Notes under the pieces: model-generated
The model's database searches: none
The model's input: only the letters and a program-made list of their open reading frames with translations
What the model was told of the DNA's origin: nothing
Part shown: positions 20,951 through 34,818 of the stretch, piece after piece
Numbering within the stretch: position 1 is the first letter of the stretch
How the letters are laid out: each line of letters begins with the position of its first letter
Assembly (NCBI GenBank): GCA_020975405.1
Contig: JAIOWQ010000003.1
Span: 749,001-813,000 of the forward strand
Source: Keithomyces neogunnii
Lineage: Eukaryota; Ascomycota; Sordariomycetes; Hypocreales; Clavicipitaceae
DNA length: 64,000 nucleotides
Direction: 5' to 3'
Position numbers and translations under genes: made by a program

Positions 20951-23900
20951 AAACTGATGCGTTCAAGTCGGATAAGTGGTCACAGACGCCTGTATCACCA
21001 GGTAAATAGAGAGGACAAATAAAAACTCTCAATTTTTCATGTGGATAGAAATAAAATGCTATTTCTACTCATTTTTAATCTTATTCGATAATAAATTCCG
21101 TCTTGTCCAAAACACTGCAAGATCTCAAAGGTACGGTTCGAGTATTTCCCCCAGCCGTGGTCCAAAATAGTGCACCCCAGCACCCAGAATGACCAGCAAA
21201 CTTTCCGTCAACAATGGCCACAACCTCGCTTTGGAAAGGACCCTATCTTTTCTGGTCATCGAAGTACTGGTAATTACAAGTAGGTTCGTCGAGGCTGCCG
21301 CTAAAGGCGCCTTTGGATTTGCGTAGCTGCTGCATGTACCCACGTATTGTGACGGAACAAAAGCCGTGTCTTCACCCGTGTACTGCATGCTTTCGATAAA
21401 CTTCATATTAACAGCACCGCTGTGGGACTGCTTGGGCTGTCATTTTTAAGCCTGTATAACAACAGCTGACAATATTGTTTTGCCATGAGATAACTAAAGA
21501 CAGTGTCGAGACTGTGTTGGTGTAAAGAGTTCCCTGCCAAGTGACAACCTGTGGCCTGTAGGTCACGTGCCCAAGTCACGTCAGCACCCAAAAAGTTAAG
21601 CTTTCATCTAAAGCCGCGCTTATGGACGATGCACTCGGCTTCTGTCCGTCGCAAAGAGCTTGTAATCTGATTATTTCCCTCCAAACCTTTCAAAGTAGTG
21701 GGCCGTTGTGCAAGACTGCTGGAGGAAAGAGAAAAGCGGCATGACGGTTCACAGTGGCGCGCGAACCGTTTCTCGCCCGTTTCCTTGGACCAGAAGTGTA
21801 TTAATAATTTTGCACAGCTTGTGTCGCTCAGCGTCCCTGGCTGAGCAAGAGCACTTGAGCCTGAAGGAGCGGAAAGAAGACTAGACCCGACATGGAAGGA
21901 ACTTGCTGTCAGCCACAGCCAGTCTGCAGTCCTGGAGCCAATGCCAGTGAGTGGGAACCTTTTTGTTGAAGCCGTCAGCCCCGGCCCTATGGCATCTTCA
22001 ACCAAGATCCACCGGCTGACCGCTGTCGAATGTCTGTTTAGCTTCAGGCCCAGGTACTCGGTAAGCCTGTGTCGCTTGGACAGCCAAGTTCTTGCCCTCG
22101 TCTCGTCACGTCACGTCACGTCTCGTCTCCCTGCGCCCACCAGGAGCCGGGCGACCAGCCTCCAGGTTCAAATGCATGGAGCCTAAATGCAGCCCGAGTC
22201 CCCTCCAGTTACACCTAAATGTTCCATGTTTGGGCTCGGTGAAGGGATGGTTCGGCAGTCTGGCCCAATTGCGACGGCCTCGCGGCCTCGGAGCTCCCAC
22301 AGACAACCACCATCTGTGCTTTGTCAGTGGTTGACAACTCCAATCAGAGTCAAGGTCGTGCTCCCAGTCCTGGCTGGAAGAAGCAGCAGACGAGATTTGG
22401 TTGATGTAGGGTTGCTTTCGCCCGTGTCCAAAGGGAACAACAACCTCACCTCCAACAGGGCAGTTGTATGTCTGTCTTCTTGCACATTGCGGAACCACTA
22501 TGGCGTTATGATTTCGGGACCTATAGAATCGAAGAGGCAGAAGCTGGACGGCTTCATGCCATGACACAAAATACAATAATTTGCTGGACTCCTCCGCGGA
22601 AACGTCCTCGGCGCTGTCAATACGGGGTCTCTTGTGCCTTGCTCAAGGGCTCACTCAACAGGCAGGCGGGAATCCGGCACCGTCAAAGGCTGAAGTACCG
22701 GACAATAAGGGCCCCACGACGTGTGAAATCTTGTTCCGAGATGCGCTGAGGTTTGCAGAACTATTGAGGTGGTCTGCTCCCAATAGGGTATTGTATCATA
22801 CAGTACAATATGGCGCATCGATCAAGGCAATCGCTCGCCAGTTTGACACAGCAATCCTCTGTTACCGACTCCTAGTGTGGTGGTGTGTTTATGGACATGC
22901 CAAGGCGGGAGATACCCCAGTGCCGCCTGGAAAGCATGGAGGCGCGGGAACTTATCATTTTTGCGTGCCGTTTTGCAGTGAGGGTTTCCCAAGATGCAAC
23001 GAATTGAGTCAAGAGTGAAAGCATGTCTTGCATACTACGCGCCGCTAAATCACCCCACGGCCCGATGATCAGGTTTGAAGGCTATTATGGCACCATGTAC
23101 TCGGTACTTGTGACGAGTCCAAAATGATGCAGCGACTTGTCCCACCGACCTCTCTGGAAGATCGTTGCAGGCAGTGTCAAGAGGATGGCACGGCTTACAG
23201 CGAGCCCAATTGGTTCTTGGGTTACATACGTCAACCGCTCTGCTGTGTGCACATGCATGATTGCTGTCCGTTTACAACACAAAGAGACGGATTGGCCCGT
23301 TGCAATAAGCTGGGAACCAACCCGAAAACCTGCGAACCACTAGAAACATACTTATCAGACAACCTATATGCTTATCTGTCGTTGCCTCGATGTGCCTCGG
23401 AAGTCCGCGTTCCAGGCAAACTGGTTGGTGACGGGTCTTTATGTTACTCAGATGCGCAGACGAACAAGGCGGGATAACACAGCAATGCGCCACTCTGCTC
23501 GCAAGGATGCCAAACTACGGGTGGACAACTCACATGCAATTGAGGTTGGAAAAGCAAAGCAACATGGCAGTGTGGCCTGATAGTAGCCAGTTACCGAGAA
23601 ACATCACATGTTCAGATCCGATGATTACACACTGTAAGAACTACCGATCCCCGGATTTGTACCACCATGACGAGCCCAGGCCTCTTGCAACCTCACAAGT
23701 GTAATCTAACGGGCATGCAGTGCCTGGCAGAATTGCTACCAGGCATCGCTGCCTTGCCTGCCTGCATCGAGATGCTGTTGCAATGCCACCGGATATTTTT
23801 CATTGCAGATATCCGAGTTCAGGCCACTGCGACAGGCACTTGTCAAGAGCTCGCTCAGTTCTACTAATAACTGGTGGAGCACAATGCTACGCTAGAGTTG

Positions 23901-25700
23901 GTAGGATTCGCAAAATGCAAAATTAGTTGCGGTTACATACATGACACGCAACCTGTGTTCTATCCCGTCCCTTGAGGTATGAAGACTTTGCCACCGGACA
24001 TGGCTGTATTAACGCCTTTTGGGTCGTTGAACTGCATGACTTGAGAAAAGGTCGTGCGGCCTCAGTGACATGCTCAACTGGGTCCGGGCCACAGATTACA
24101 GCCTCCACAACTCCAGAGGATGGCAAGGATGAACCGTCTTACTTGGCAATTGCCTGGCCCGGGTCTTGTACAGGATTCTCAAGGCAATGATGGAACTACG
24201 TCACCCCGTCCTGGGTGCCTTTCCATTGACCTGGTACTACGGAGCTTGCAATTGATACCCGCAGCCCCTCGATAAGGCTCTTTAGCAGCGGCGTGCTGGC
24301 ATCAGATTGTGATAATGGCTAGTCTGCATGCAAGCCTCGACAAGGACGGGCTGAGCTTTGATAGTTGGGCTGCGCCCACTTGCTATGGTCCATTATTTGT
24401 CGATGGAGAGAGAAGTCTTGGTTCCGTTGCTTCCGACATGCTATAAGGGGCGCGAACCTGGATCACGAACCTATCAGTGTGGATTCCGTGGATTCCGTAC
24501 TGGACAGAATGCACTGCTCATCTCCCATGGCTGGCGCCCCAAAGCTGCTCGGAAAGAAGAGCAATCCAGCCTCTGCAGTTCCAGAGGAGATGGAGGCCGG
24601 GGCGAGGGCAAGGGCGAGGGCAATGAAATGGCGCAGTCATACAGCGAATGCAGCATCCATCACAGGGCTTTGGGGACCTTTTGACAGGGCGACAGACACA
24701 CAGCGCAGTCTCTCCTCCAACTCACGAGGCATTTTTTCCTGTGCCTTGCATTAGCCAGGCCCATCAGAACGCCCTTCAGCCACACGATTGCCATCCAGCC
24801 CAAAATACCACCACGACCTGCATTGTCGACGCCAGTGTGCTGGAGCTCGGGTGGAGATGTGCTGGGAGCTTTGGCCTGTCACGATAGCCGGCATGCAGGG
24901 CCATGCATCCATACACATGCATGCATCTATCAAACCTGTTTGCTGGCGTTCTGGGAACAATACGATACGATATGGAGCATGCCAAAAGTGAGAGGTTCTG
25001 GTTCTGGTACCCGGCACGTACCAGGAGAAGCCACATGTGCTTCTTAATTTGGCAGCCACCAACAGAGCAGGAGAAAGCTTGAGCCTCGCCATGCTTCCCT
25101 GCAGACAATGGTTTCGCCATACAGCCATCAACAGATCGGGCATGCAGGTCATCACGGACCGTACGCCCTTGCCAGCCACTTGTTTTACTGTACCGACCGC
25201 GGGCCGTAGTGTGTTTTTTTTTTTCTCAAGGGCAACGGAGCACGCAACGAGCTTCACATGCCAGAGCTGTCGCCGTCTTTACGCCCTGGGGAGGGAACCA
25301 CGGATGGCTGATACGACAAAATGAGGCAGGAACTTGACATTATGTCAGCATGTGGGCTCAAGTGGAGAGGCGGCCCCGAAAAAGAAAGAGGCTTACTGAA
25401 AACCGGGGCAAGTTGTTCCGTAGCGATGCAGGCGCTGAAAACTCTTCACATGGAGACTGTTGCCGACTCCACAAGCCCCAGGGTAGCCGTTGCCCGTTGC
25501 CTTGCCTGTTGCCTGTTGCCTGTTGCCCGACAGCCAGTTTAGGCGCCGCTGGAATTGCAGTCGGCGAGAGAAAAGGATTTCGCCGGCTGCCATGGGCCGA
25601 GTCGCCCGTCTTTGCCACGAATTCATTCGCCTCTTGCTGAGCACGGAATCGGCGGCAATTCTTGGCTCAGACTCGCCGCGTTTCAACTCCAGCGTCAATG

Positions 25701-25750
25701 CCAGTCGATGCCAGTCGATGCCAGTCGATGCCAGTCAGTGCCAGTCAGTG
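25701..25750 (+). repeat. 10-bp minisatellite
   Basis: Three copies of CCAGTCGATG are followed by two of CCAGTCAGTG, all head to tail. A GTTGCCT-type repeat lies just upstream (about 25488-25530). Confidence 0.85.
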
Positions 25751-28700
25751 CCACAAAGGCCAGCTGCCCGGCGTGCGCTTGGCTCGACATTCTAGGGGCA
25801 AATCCCACCTGCCCAAGTGCTACTGTATCTGTGCTCAAACCCGCGTATTGACCTCAATGGACGGCGCCCCGACGCCACGCGGCATCAATTGTTTCAGTGC
25901 AACGGCCTTGTCCTCGCAACCACAAGACGGCCAATGTGGATGGACGACGGCAGGCCGAAAAAATGCTGCCCAAGCCCCGGGAGCCAGCTGCTGGAAAGGT
26001 GTGGCGCCCCGCGATTCGCTGACAAGATGCGACCGATGCTCGGAGTCGTGTAATATGACGGATGACTGATGAGTGTCCTTGGCCGAGGCCCATGACGTGC
26101 GCAGCTCGGGGAGCCATCACACACCACGTTGCACTATTGTCTACGTCTACGGCACACGTTGGGCATGCAAGGTACAATACGCCTGGGGCCTGGTGGCGGT
26201 GAATAGAGGCTTGAGACTGGGGGGGGGGGGAAAAACTTTGTTTCTCAAAGGCGCTGTGAATGGCAGGGTCCGGTTCACCGTTGTCCGTTGCTGGACGTGG
26301 AGTTGCGTGAGTGGGTGTGTAGACATACATGCTGAAGCACCTTTGTGTGTTGGCGACGAGCAACTGTCCCGTTGACAAGGTGGAGCGATGGCGGTGAGAC
26401 CTTTGCTTTCTTTTGCCGTCAGGTGCGATTATCTGGTGAGTTGTAAGTGAATTTGCTGCCCGGTGTTTATAGCCGCATGTGTTGTGCGACGGCTCATACT
26501 GAGATGAAGACATCAGAAGGGTCTGATCACTTGACGGCTTGGATAGGGGAGAGGGCAATGCCTCCCTCCTGCAGTCATACTACATTCTACTAGACTGTAG
26601 ACGACCAACTGGCGTGTTGATGAGCGTCAATGTCTTACTTGGTCATGGATGACTTGATCGGCAGCTTAATGTGTTGTGCCACTGCTTGGTGAAGGCGTTC
26701 TTGTTGGTATAAGCAAATTGGCTACACTCTGCCTTGTAAAAGGTGACATTTCGCCTCCCACATCAACCACGCCAACAAATACTTGCAAAACTTGTGAAGA
26801 TGTTGCGTGCAATACCTGCTTTGGTCCCTTGCTTGGACGATCCAACCTTGACAGCAGTAAACCATGTCCCTACTATCACGTAGCACTTTTCACATCCAAA
26901 TGGACAGAACTTGGAAACACAACGTCGGAAACACTATGTCAAACTCGCGTCTCTTAGACTCGCAACTACAAGTGCTCCATTCTGCCATTTCTGAGCCAGA
27001 CTTTGTTCTATAACATGGTCCCCAGTGCCGAGTGTCAATGATATCACGATGAAACTTGGGTGACTGTTCGGAAGGACCGTACGCCTTGTTGCTGCCATCT
27101 TCTTGAAGAGTCTGGCTAGTTTGTCATGCCAATGAAAGCTGGCGACTACAACTCAGCCAACGCGCGAGGAGACGACGTCTGTCATGTTCCCTTGCGGCGT
27201 ACATTCAACACATGTGGGCATTTCCAGTCCTCGGCTGGTGCTTCCTGACGACTCCCTCGCCAAGCTGCCCTGGCAAAATAACCTGCTCTCACCATCCCTG
27301 GGTCGTGGAAGTGACTTTGAGCGACATACTGTGCACCATACAAACAGGCAATCAGAGCAGCGAGTCGTTATCAGGACTTGGAATGAAATTGCTTCCTGAG
27401 AAGCGGCATTGTGCACTGGCCATCCAACGGCCTCGTTTCCAGAAGGTCCAAGTTTGCACCGTTCATTACTACATCGGCGACAGGTACAATTGCTGTTTAA
27501 TATCTAGCCCAAAGACACCTCGGTGTACAGCAGAATAGTGCAGTTGAAAGCATGTCACTGTAGCCGTATCTGCCACTCTGGTTGGCGCAAAGAAGTACAA
27601 GCCTTTCAGCACTGTATTTTGATAATGGTATGGCGTGCATGGCCTCTTGACGTGGGATAAGGCGCCGTGGCCAAAAGGATGCCCGCTCAAGTCCTATTTG
27701 CGCACGCAGAGCAATAGAATAGTCTTTATTGACTGACGACCCGTTGACCATGTTTCGTTTCCAACGAGTGTTGAATCTTCAACATGCGTTTGTGTCATTC
27801 GGCGAGCTGAGTTTGTTCAGCTACAGGGTAGGTTAGAGCGCAACTTACACAACGCAGAAATCGTCTCGGGTTTAAAAGGCTAGGCATTGTGTCTTGAGAG
27901 GATGGCTTCTTGAATCAGGATATTTACATAATGTCCAGTATTAAACTACCCTGCAGCTTGTAGCTACCACAGCCCAGAGATGGACGGCGACAAAGGCTCA
28001 ACATAACATCAGCTTGTCTACCCGGCAGGCAGATTGCAAAGACTTCGAGTACTTCCCAAATACATCAACTCTTAACCCATGGCGACGCACGACGCCCCGA
28101 TTCTCGCATGAAGCAAACAATGGGAGCAATCACGAGTGCGATTCGCTGCGGCACTCGGAGCACAGGCATCCTCGGAAATGGCCCTCGTGTAGTCTTGATA
28201 CGAGTCCAATTTCCTCATTGGACAGCCAGCCATGCTGTCTGAGCAAGACAATGACGCTGTCGTGAACAGCGGGGGTGATTCGGACGCACGACCGGAAGGC
28301 TGAAGCAAGGTTACCAGCGCAAGCAGGGCATTGGCGTGGAGGCATCTAGTCTCAACATGGACAGGTTTTGCTGTGAATCGGCGCGCCTCATGGCCGACTA
28401 CGCACGTGGTTCTGGCGGTGCTTCTCCGCGAGGGGTGTAGATGAGTTGCTGTGATTTCCTACAGGGAGGTACAGCTGCGACCGATAACGGGGTCTGATCG
28501 GACCGGGCCCGATTGCCAAAGGCGATCCCACGAGGCGGGCTACAAGGATGCCCGTCTTGTCCGGTTGGGTCGGCAAAGACGGCGAGACAGTACATGCCGC
28601 CGTGAGAGAGTGCCATGGCCCATGGGTGTAAGCGGCGTCTTGTGTTGGAGACGACTCAGACGAGCATTGTCAATTCCCAGTGAATCCACCGTTGAATGAA

Positions 28701-29018
28701 GAAGAAGAAGTGAAAATTAATCATGTCCGAATAAACTATATGGTGATGCATTCTCGAGTGATGGCGCAAGGGGGTATCGCACGGGCTTTTTGGCCAACAT
28801 CAAACATGCCAAGGAAATGCAAGAATAAAAATCAGCAGCGACTCGGGTTACTGACAACCAACTCTCAGTCAATCCAGCCCAACACCAACTCCGTGCAGAC
28901 TCCCGGCACCGGGATATCGGTGCAGATCCAAAACACCAGCACTAAAACGGATGCAAAGATGCAAAAAATTATAAACGTGAGGCGGGTCATTCATGCGGCG
29001 TATTAATTCGTGCCCAGG

Positions 29019-29787
29019 TTATGCTGCCACCCAAAGTTTCTTTTGCGTGCCGAGTTTCGTCTGGCTCGAGGGTCGCAGGCACTGGTCCAGCATGTCCCAG
29101 CCCTCGTCGGGCAAGTCAATGACGGAGTTGTTCAACGTGTCGATGATGAATGGGTTGGCTGTCCCGAAAGGGGGGTTGCGTGTTAGCCGAGACTCAGTCT
29201 GGCCTTGCGACTGCATTGATGCTCATGCATGGCCTCTTCAACCATGCACTCCAGTCTCATGCCTGGCTGCGCTGCCTTGGCCGTTCAGGGCCCCACAGCT
29301 GCACTGGCAGAGAGGTCTGGTCACTGTAATGCCGCGTCGCCCCACTTGGACCAGCGCTGACGACGGCAGTGAACTCGCCTGCTGCAGTCAAGCGGTCACT
29401 GATGACGACTTTGATGCACCAGACCCGGCCATGATTCACATTGCAAATCCGCGCAGACAAGGTGGAGGCAGGGGGAAACTTACGCATCAGGTCAATTCCA
29501 GACTCGCCTGCATTCACCGCCAGGTCTATCCGCGTGGAATTGTAGCACCCGTACAGCTGCTGCAGCTCCAGCATACAGCGCCAGAGACCGCGCGTCTCCT
29601 CGGTGCTCATGCCTTGACAGGTGCGGCCTGCAGTCGACGAGAAGCTTGGTTGTTGTTGGCGCAGGTACGTCAAGAATCGCAGGGAAGCTGGCCTGGATGT
29701 CGACCGAGTGGCGCCATCATTTGATAAACAAGACATGATGGAAGACGTCGATGACGAAGAAGCCCGACGAGTGTCTTGGTAGTCCAT
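29019..29787 (-). CDS. Small hypothetical protein
   Basis: The proposed model joins 29787-29484 to 29158-29019 through a 325 bp intron (GTAAGT..GGGACAG), giving 147 residues. Exon 1 has a Ser/Thr-rich start (MDYQDTRRASSSSTSS) and a more ordered part, TRGLWRCMLELQQLYGCYNS. Exon 2 contains PNPFIIDTLNNSVIDLPDEG and ends KKLWVAA. The phases agree and the join reads naturally (SGIDLM-PNPFIID). The intron is unusually long for this window, so a small extra exon could be hidden inside. No domain, signal peptide or membrane segment was seen. Confidence 0.55.
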
Positions 29788-32700
29788 TGTGTGATCCTGT
29801 AAGCTGTGTGTTGCGAAGCGTCCTTGGCGAAGAGGCAAATCTAACCCGCCGTGAGCAACGAGCGATACCCAAGGTATTTATCAAGGTAGCTCTGGTATTA
29901 AAAAGATGCAAAAGAAAAAGGAAAAGGACAAAAAAAAAAGGGGGGGGGTGGGCTACCAAGAAGAAGAAAAAAGTAAGCAAGAAAAAAGCTCTACTTACTA
30001 GACGGGGACCAGCATCTCATACACTACGGCCATGTAAAAAGAAACGACGACAAATAAAAGGCTTCGGCGAAGAACAAGGATCCTGGACATGATATCCCTT
30101 TTATCATGTCTCTGCCCTCACACCCTTCCCCATGACTAGCCATCAAGCATGGCCGTTGTCAACCACACCTTCCGACTCGCGCCATCACATCGATGGCCTC
30201 ATGCCTATCCGGCCGGCGCTAACTTGCTGTCGATCCGACTTGGTGGGACGGCAGTGCATCCATGCCACCGGCATTGGGCTCTTAGTCCGAAAAGTAGCGC
30301 CAACGTACCATGACGAGTACTCCCCCAACAGCGCTACCCAAGCACCATGCTGCCCAAGTACATATCGTATACAATCAGACGTCTTGGCATCATGATGATT
30401 ATACTTTTGACGTTGCAGAGAAATCGAAGCCACGCCCCCTGCCGGCTTGCCTGTGCTGTTGCTGCCTTTTTGGCCCCTCGGTACTTAATCCGCACAAGGT
30501 ACGTTCGTTCATCTGGTGTCACCTATGCACTTTGCCTGGTTTTTTGCCTGCTTGGGCATGGACGCCAAGCTACAATGTCCTGCCCGACCATGGAGTGGAG
30601 GCGCAAGCCGCTTGTCATGCCCTGGCCCAGCACTCCGTAGGGCCATCCCAATCGCCCAGAACCTCATGTGCGCGGCGCACTTGTAAAGACAAGTTCAGTG
30701 CGTGTCGTGAGTCGTGACTGTATTGCGAGCCATCACTTAATACGCAGTGTGCACAACGACACAATCACACCTCGCTCGTACGAGTCCAAGGGCGAGTTGG
30801 GCAAACAAAAACAACCTCTTCGCCCGTTTTGCTACAAGCGGCCGAGGGGAAGTGCACGCTACCAATCGTCCGAGGCAGCTGCTTGGCTTGAGCCCCCCCA
30901 GCTGAGCTGGGTGACATCCAAGAGGGGGCATAGTAATAACAGTTATCAAGCGTCAATGTCATCTCAAGGTTGAGGGTGGAGAAGCCAGACATATGGTTTC
31001 TTTATCCGCGCTTTTCATGAGCATAGAGTCCTGGCTGCACTGTCAATTTACATATTGATGGACGGGAGAGGGCCAATACTTGGCTTACTTGTTGACTTGG
31101 CGTCTGCCATGGATGCCGCCAGTAATTCTCCAGTTTTTGAAGCGGCCCTGAATTTGCAGCACATGCTGCTCTTGAAAACACTGCCCGAGAAAAGTTGACT
31201 ACACCAATACTCTTTTCCATACTTCAAAGGGCCGGTGTGTGGCCTGGTATTTCCCATATTATGCCTGCTGAGTCGCGCCATCATTGTCAAACCAGACCTA
31301 ATCTTGCGTGACTCCCACTTTCTTCGACACACCGGGTCTTTCTTTTCCCCCCTTCATGCATGAACACTTGATTCCTGTATGAACGTTGCCGTCTATGCCG
31401 CTTTGAGGATGACAGGCTCTCCAATGTTGATCAAGCATCTGCTCATTTTTCGTGACCCGTGTCTGCCGGGTCTGGGGCCAACTTGACCTATGACCGACAC
31501 TAATAACAGACATCAGCTAAAAGCCGACATGAGACAGCCCGCTCCTGGACCCAGCTCATACCAACGCAAAAATCTCACCACTGGGGGGCCAGTTGCCTCG
31601 ACTTTCTGCGGCATGGCGGCAGCGTGTCTGAAACCCCGCACTATTAGCCTGTCGGCTGCTTGGCGATGAGTAGGATTATCCCAACGCAGTCGACAGCCAT
31701 CATGCTGCACCATCCGTGCAAGGTAGTAATGGTGCAGAGAAGTGCCCGCTATTAGGGTCGTGGGAAGTTTCTTTGGGTGCATATTGTTGCAAGTAGCCGT
31801 GCATTGGCTCAAACAAGCTTGGGTTTTCCTTCTCAACTCCAAGGCTGTCGCCGCCACCATCTCAAAAATCGAGGAACCGAGGCAAACCATTGGTCAACCC
31901 GAGGAATGATGGCCACGGTATACTTTTAATCAAGGTATCATCGCCAAACACATGCTTTCGTACCCCCTGGAGGTATAGCATGAAGGCGTTTTGGCTCGAG
32001 GGGTCTTGCAAGGCATTGACAGGTCCAAGATCTTGTGAGGCAGCTGCATTCTTTCCAGTCCTGGTTCTCATACCTGTCACCGAACCTGTCCGACTTTGCA
32101 GGAGGTTGGTATCATCTTGGGCCTTCGGGCCTTATCAAAAAAATTTGTAATTGCCTTCCATTTTGATCATAAAGTCATACAGCGTCAACTGTCTGTCAAT
32201 TCTCACTGTGAGCTACCCCGCGTATCTATACAGACTCCGCCGTTCCTCGGTATCCAAAGTTTGTTCTTGGGCGGCAAAGCCAAGATCCACCCTGGTCCTG
32301 GTAAGATCCGTGGAAAATATAATCACGAGAGTCAAATTGGTCCCGGTGAGCTTGCTTCCTAATAGCTGCGAGCCTTAATCGGTTAATTCCTTGGGGATGC
32401 CGAATTTTGGGATGTGGTTCCCACCATCGGACTGCTCGGCCAGCTCGCGAAAGGACAAGATTTCAATATAGGGAATGATGACGGTGGCGATAGGCTCCAT
32501 CTCGAAAGGATATCGGCGACAAGTCGAGTACGACAATTCACTGGAAATGCGCTTTACATTTCAGTTGCAAGCGTGAATATTTCAACATTGGCTGTGTGTG
32601 CGTGGCTTGACGGCATGGCCTGCTTGAGCTCACCAAATTGAGTTGTGGCGGAACTTAGACTGGAATGACCCGTTTCATGCACCTCTTGCATATCGATCTG

Positions 32701-33496
32701 CAGCATACTAGGGTAGAGAACGTGGGAACTTTCCGTGTAACCCTATGAAATCAGGCGTTCGCTACTTTGTAGAGTCTAGTCGAAGAGCTCCTATGGCCGA
32801 CGCTCATTTAAGTTGTGGCGGAAAAGCCGCAGGATACAAATGAAGGTGAACAGGGAAATTCAAGAGAATGAAAGAGAATGCAAATATGGACCGGAAAGGA
32901 ATGAATGAAGAAAATAAGGGAAAGGAATAAAAAGAGAGGCAAAAGAAGAAAAGGACTGTTGTGCCTATACCTAACTTGTCGAGTTTGTGCGTAAGTGAGT
33001 CTGAGAAAACTCATTGCAATGATGCCGCATCTCCATGCCATCTCTTGTCGTATTGATACTGCCTGGTGGGAGTATCGGAAAGCTGTGTCCCCAGACTGTG
33101 TCCAAGTCACGATGATTATTCCGAAACCCAGCAAGAAGCACACGCCCTTGACCACAAACAGGGCCTACTTGGGGTCGAAAAATAAGCTTATTGCGACGTT
33201 TCCAAGGTTCTAAATCAGCCTTACGATACGAGAATGCGATGCCACCAATCGAGCATTCCAGGCCAAATGCCGATGAGCTTGCCTCCACAGCTGCAGCTAA
33301 ACGAAGAATCCGACCATTGTTCCTCGGTCACCTGCTTCTTTTTGATCGACACAGTAGACAAGCTGAAACAGAGCTGCAAGCCGAGAGAAGTTGGTCCTTG
33401 CCCATCAGCCGATCGAATAGATAAGACGCAGGCATCTCGCTGGTTTCAAGATTCACATAGACAGGCACTGCTGCGAGTAAACACACAAACGCGACA
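29788..33496. other. 3.7 kb intergenic stretch
   Basis: No supported gene. It contains a purine-rich segment (about 29900-29980) and many short chance frames. A minus-strand frame around 32500-31862 looked protein-like in places but is not supported (see rejected items). Confidence 0.4.
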
Positions 33497-33894
33497 ATGC
33501 AGCTGATTCTAAGCCTTCTCTTCCCATCGGCGGCACTGGCTGCAATTGGCGGCCGCTGCTCTGGCAGTTGGAACAGCGCCCTTTGCATTTGCCTTGACCG
33601 AACCGTTTGCTCCAACTATGGTGGTGACAGGGTGTCTGACGGCCCTGGAAACTGGGCGTGCCCTCAAGATGGTCCGAATGTCACTAGATGTACGATATAT
33701 CCGTGCCCCAAGATTGGAAATGAAGTGAATCGGTGCCAGTGGAGAGAAAGCTGTCCTCGGGGAAGCAGGCCAGGTGAGACTCTTGCTAGCCTGTTTCAAT
33801 GTCGAGGTGCGCCATGGAGCTGACCTTTTTTGTTTTGTTAGAGCCCGTTTGTCCGGGCGGAAACAATTTTGTGTGCTGCGATTTTGCAATGTGA
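33497..33894 (+). CDS. Small secreted cysteine-rich protein (12 Cys)
   Basis: Exons 33497-33773 and 33842-33894 with a 68 bp intron (GTGAGA..TTGTTAG) give 109 residues. A signal peptide (MQLILSLLFPSAALA) precedes a mature chain with 12 cysteines: CSG, then CICLDRTVC, ACPQDGPNVTRC, a PCP, CQWRESC, and the terminal CPGGNNFVCC. The CPxDPxNVxxC, CxWxxxC and CPGGxxFxCC steps resemble the Cys-rich module that fungi attach to secreted peptidoglycan- or wall-active enzymes, and that also occurs alone. One NVT sequon is present. It is probably an extracellular disulfide-bonded protein. Effector or antimicrobial roles are possible but not shown by sequence. Confidence 0.8.
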
Positions 33895-34818
33895 TTTGTT
33901 CAAAGCAAGCTTGCTGTATGTTGAATGGGGCCGAGTCCCGACCATGATCAGACAACGCGAGCAGCGTGAGGGCGGGTGAACTACTCTGAGTTTGCTCTGA
34001 TTACCGACTGAAGATGGTTCAAGGATAATGTAGCAGCGGTTGACAGATTAGCTTACGGTTTACCATGAATCACTGGAATGGTTGAGACAATACTTGGCCA
34101 CGTCAACGAGTGACTGGTTGCGTATGCCCATGCAACGACTCTTGAAGTTTGGAACAAATAGAGGCTGTCCGTCGTTGAAATGTTCTCGTGGATATGGAGA
34201 AGTATTGTTCATTGTGAATTTAACCTAACCGCGTCGGACTTGTGCAGTTCATCGTGCAAAAGGTGCAGCGGGCTTCTGTCCGCACTCGTTGTGAGAGTTT
34301 GAGATAAAGGAAAGATGAAGTCCGCCCAGCGCCTTCATTTCGAAGATGTCTGGTGCTCCTAAGGTTTAGGAAGAAAATTCAAGCAAGCAGGAGTCAAGCG
34401 CAGGCAATACCGGCCGCGACTGCCGACTTGGCATTCGCAGGGGCAGTTGAGGTGTGCGCTGCTGGAGCTCCTGCCGATTCGGAAGTCAGCACCCCACGCC
34501 TTTGCGTTGGGGCATCTTTGGAACGCTCTTTCCATGATGTGAGTGTTCTCAACAGCAAGATACAGGTTATGTGGGATCCAAGGAAGAGAAAGACACCTCT
34601 ACGCAAGCTACACAAGTCAATACATAGTCTCGAAATGTCGTAAAGTTATCATGGTGGGTGGGCTTGGGCATCGCGCAATGACTTCATGCAACGACACCAG
34701 ACAGGTTTTGTGAAGCTGTACATGGCTGATATGGCTATGAGTCAATGATTATCTCAAACCATCGGATAATGGGCAGTGGCGAACTGGGACCTTGTTCCGG
34801 GCAGAAAGTGACCTCTAA
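33895..34818. other. Intergenic stretch before the truncated regulator
   Basis: About 920 bp. No zinc-cluster exon that would complete the downstream regulator fragment could be found here on the plus strand. Confidence 0.4.

Larger units (their letters stand above)
17202..29018. other. Gene-poor region of about 11.8 kb
   Basis: No intact gene was recognised on either strand. It holds the upstream region of the Ser/Pro-rich gene, a decayed carboxylesterase (20.3-20.95 kb), a 13-bp tandem repeat, a 10-bp minisatellite, homopolymer runs (T16 at 18841-18856) and one TACTCCGTA copy (19614-19622). Open frames longer than 200 codons here (for example minus 26558-25854) lack splice structure and similarity. 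Noncoding RNAs cannot be excluded. Confidence 0.45.

Noticed and set aside
22085..22180. GGTTCAAAT near 22164, possible tRNA T-arm
   Set aside because: The flanking 5-bp T-stem does not pair and no tRNA fold could be drawn.
31862..32500. Minus-strand frame with protein-like patches (LVIIFSTDLTRTRVDLGFA, YLQGVRKHVFGDD) interrupted by stops
   Set aside because: About five stops in 213 codons is only moderately below chance expectation, a second frame looks equally protein-like, and no family was recognised. A frameshift-aware database search would decide.
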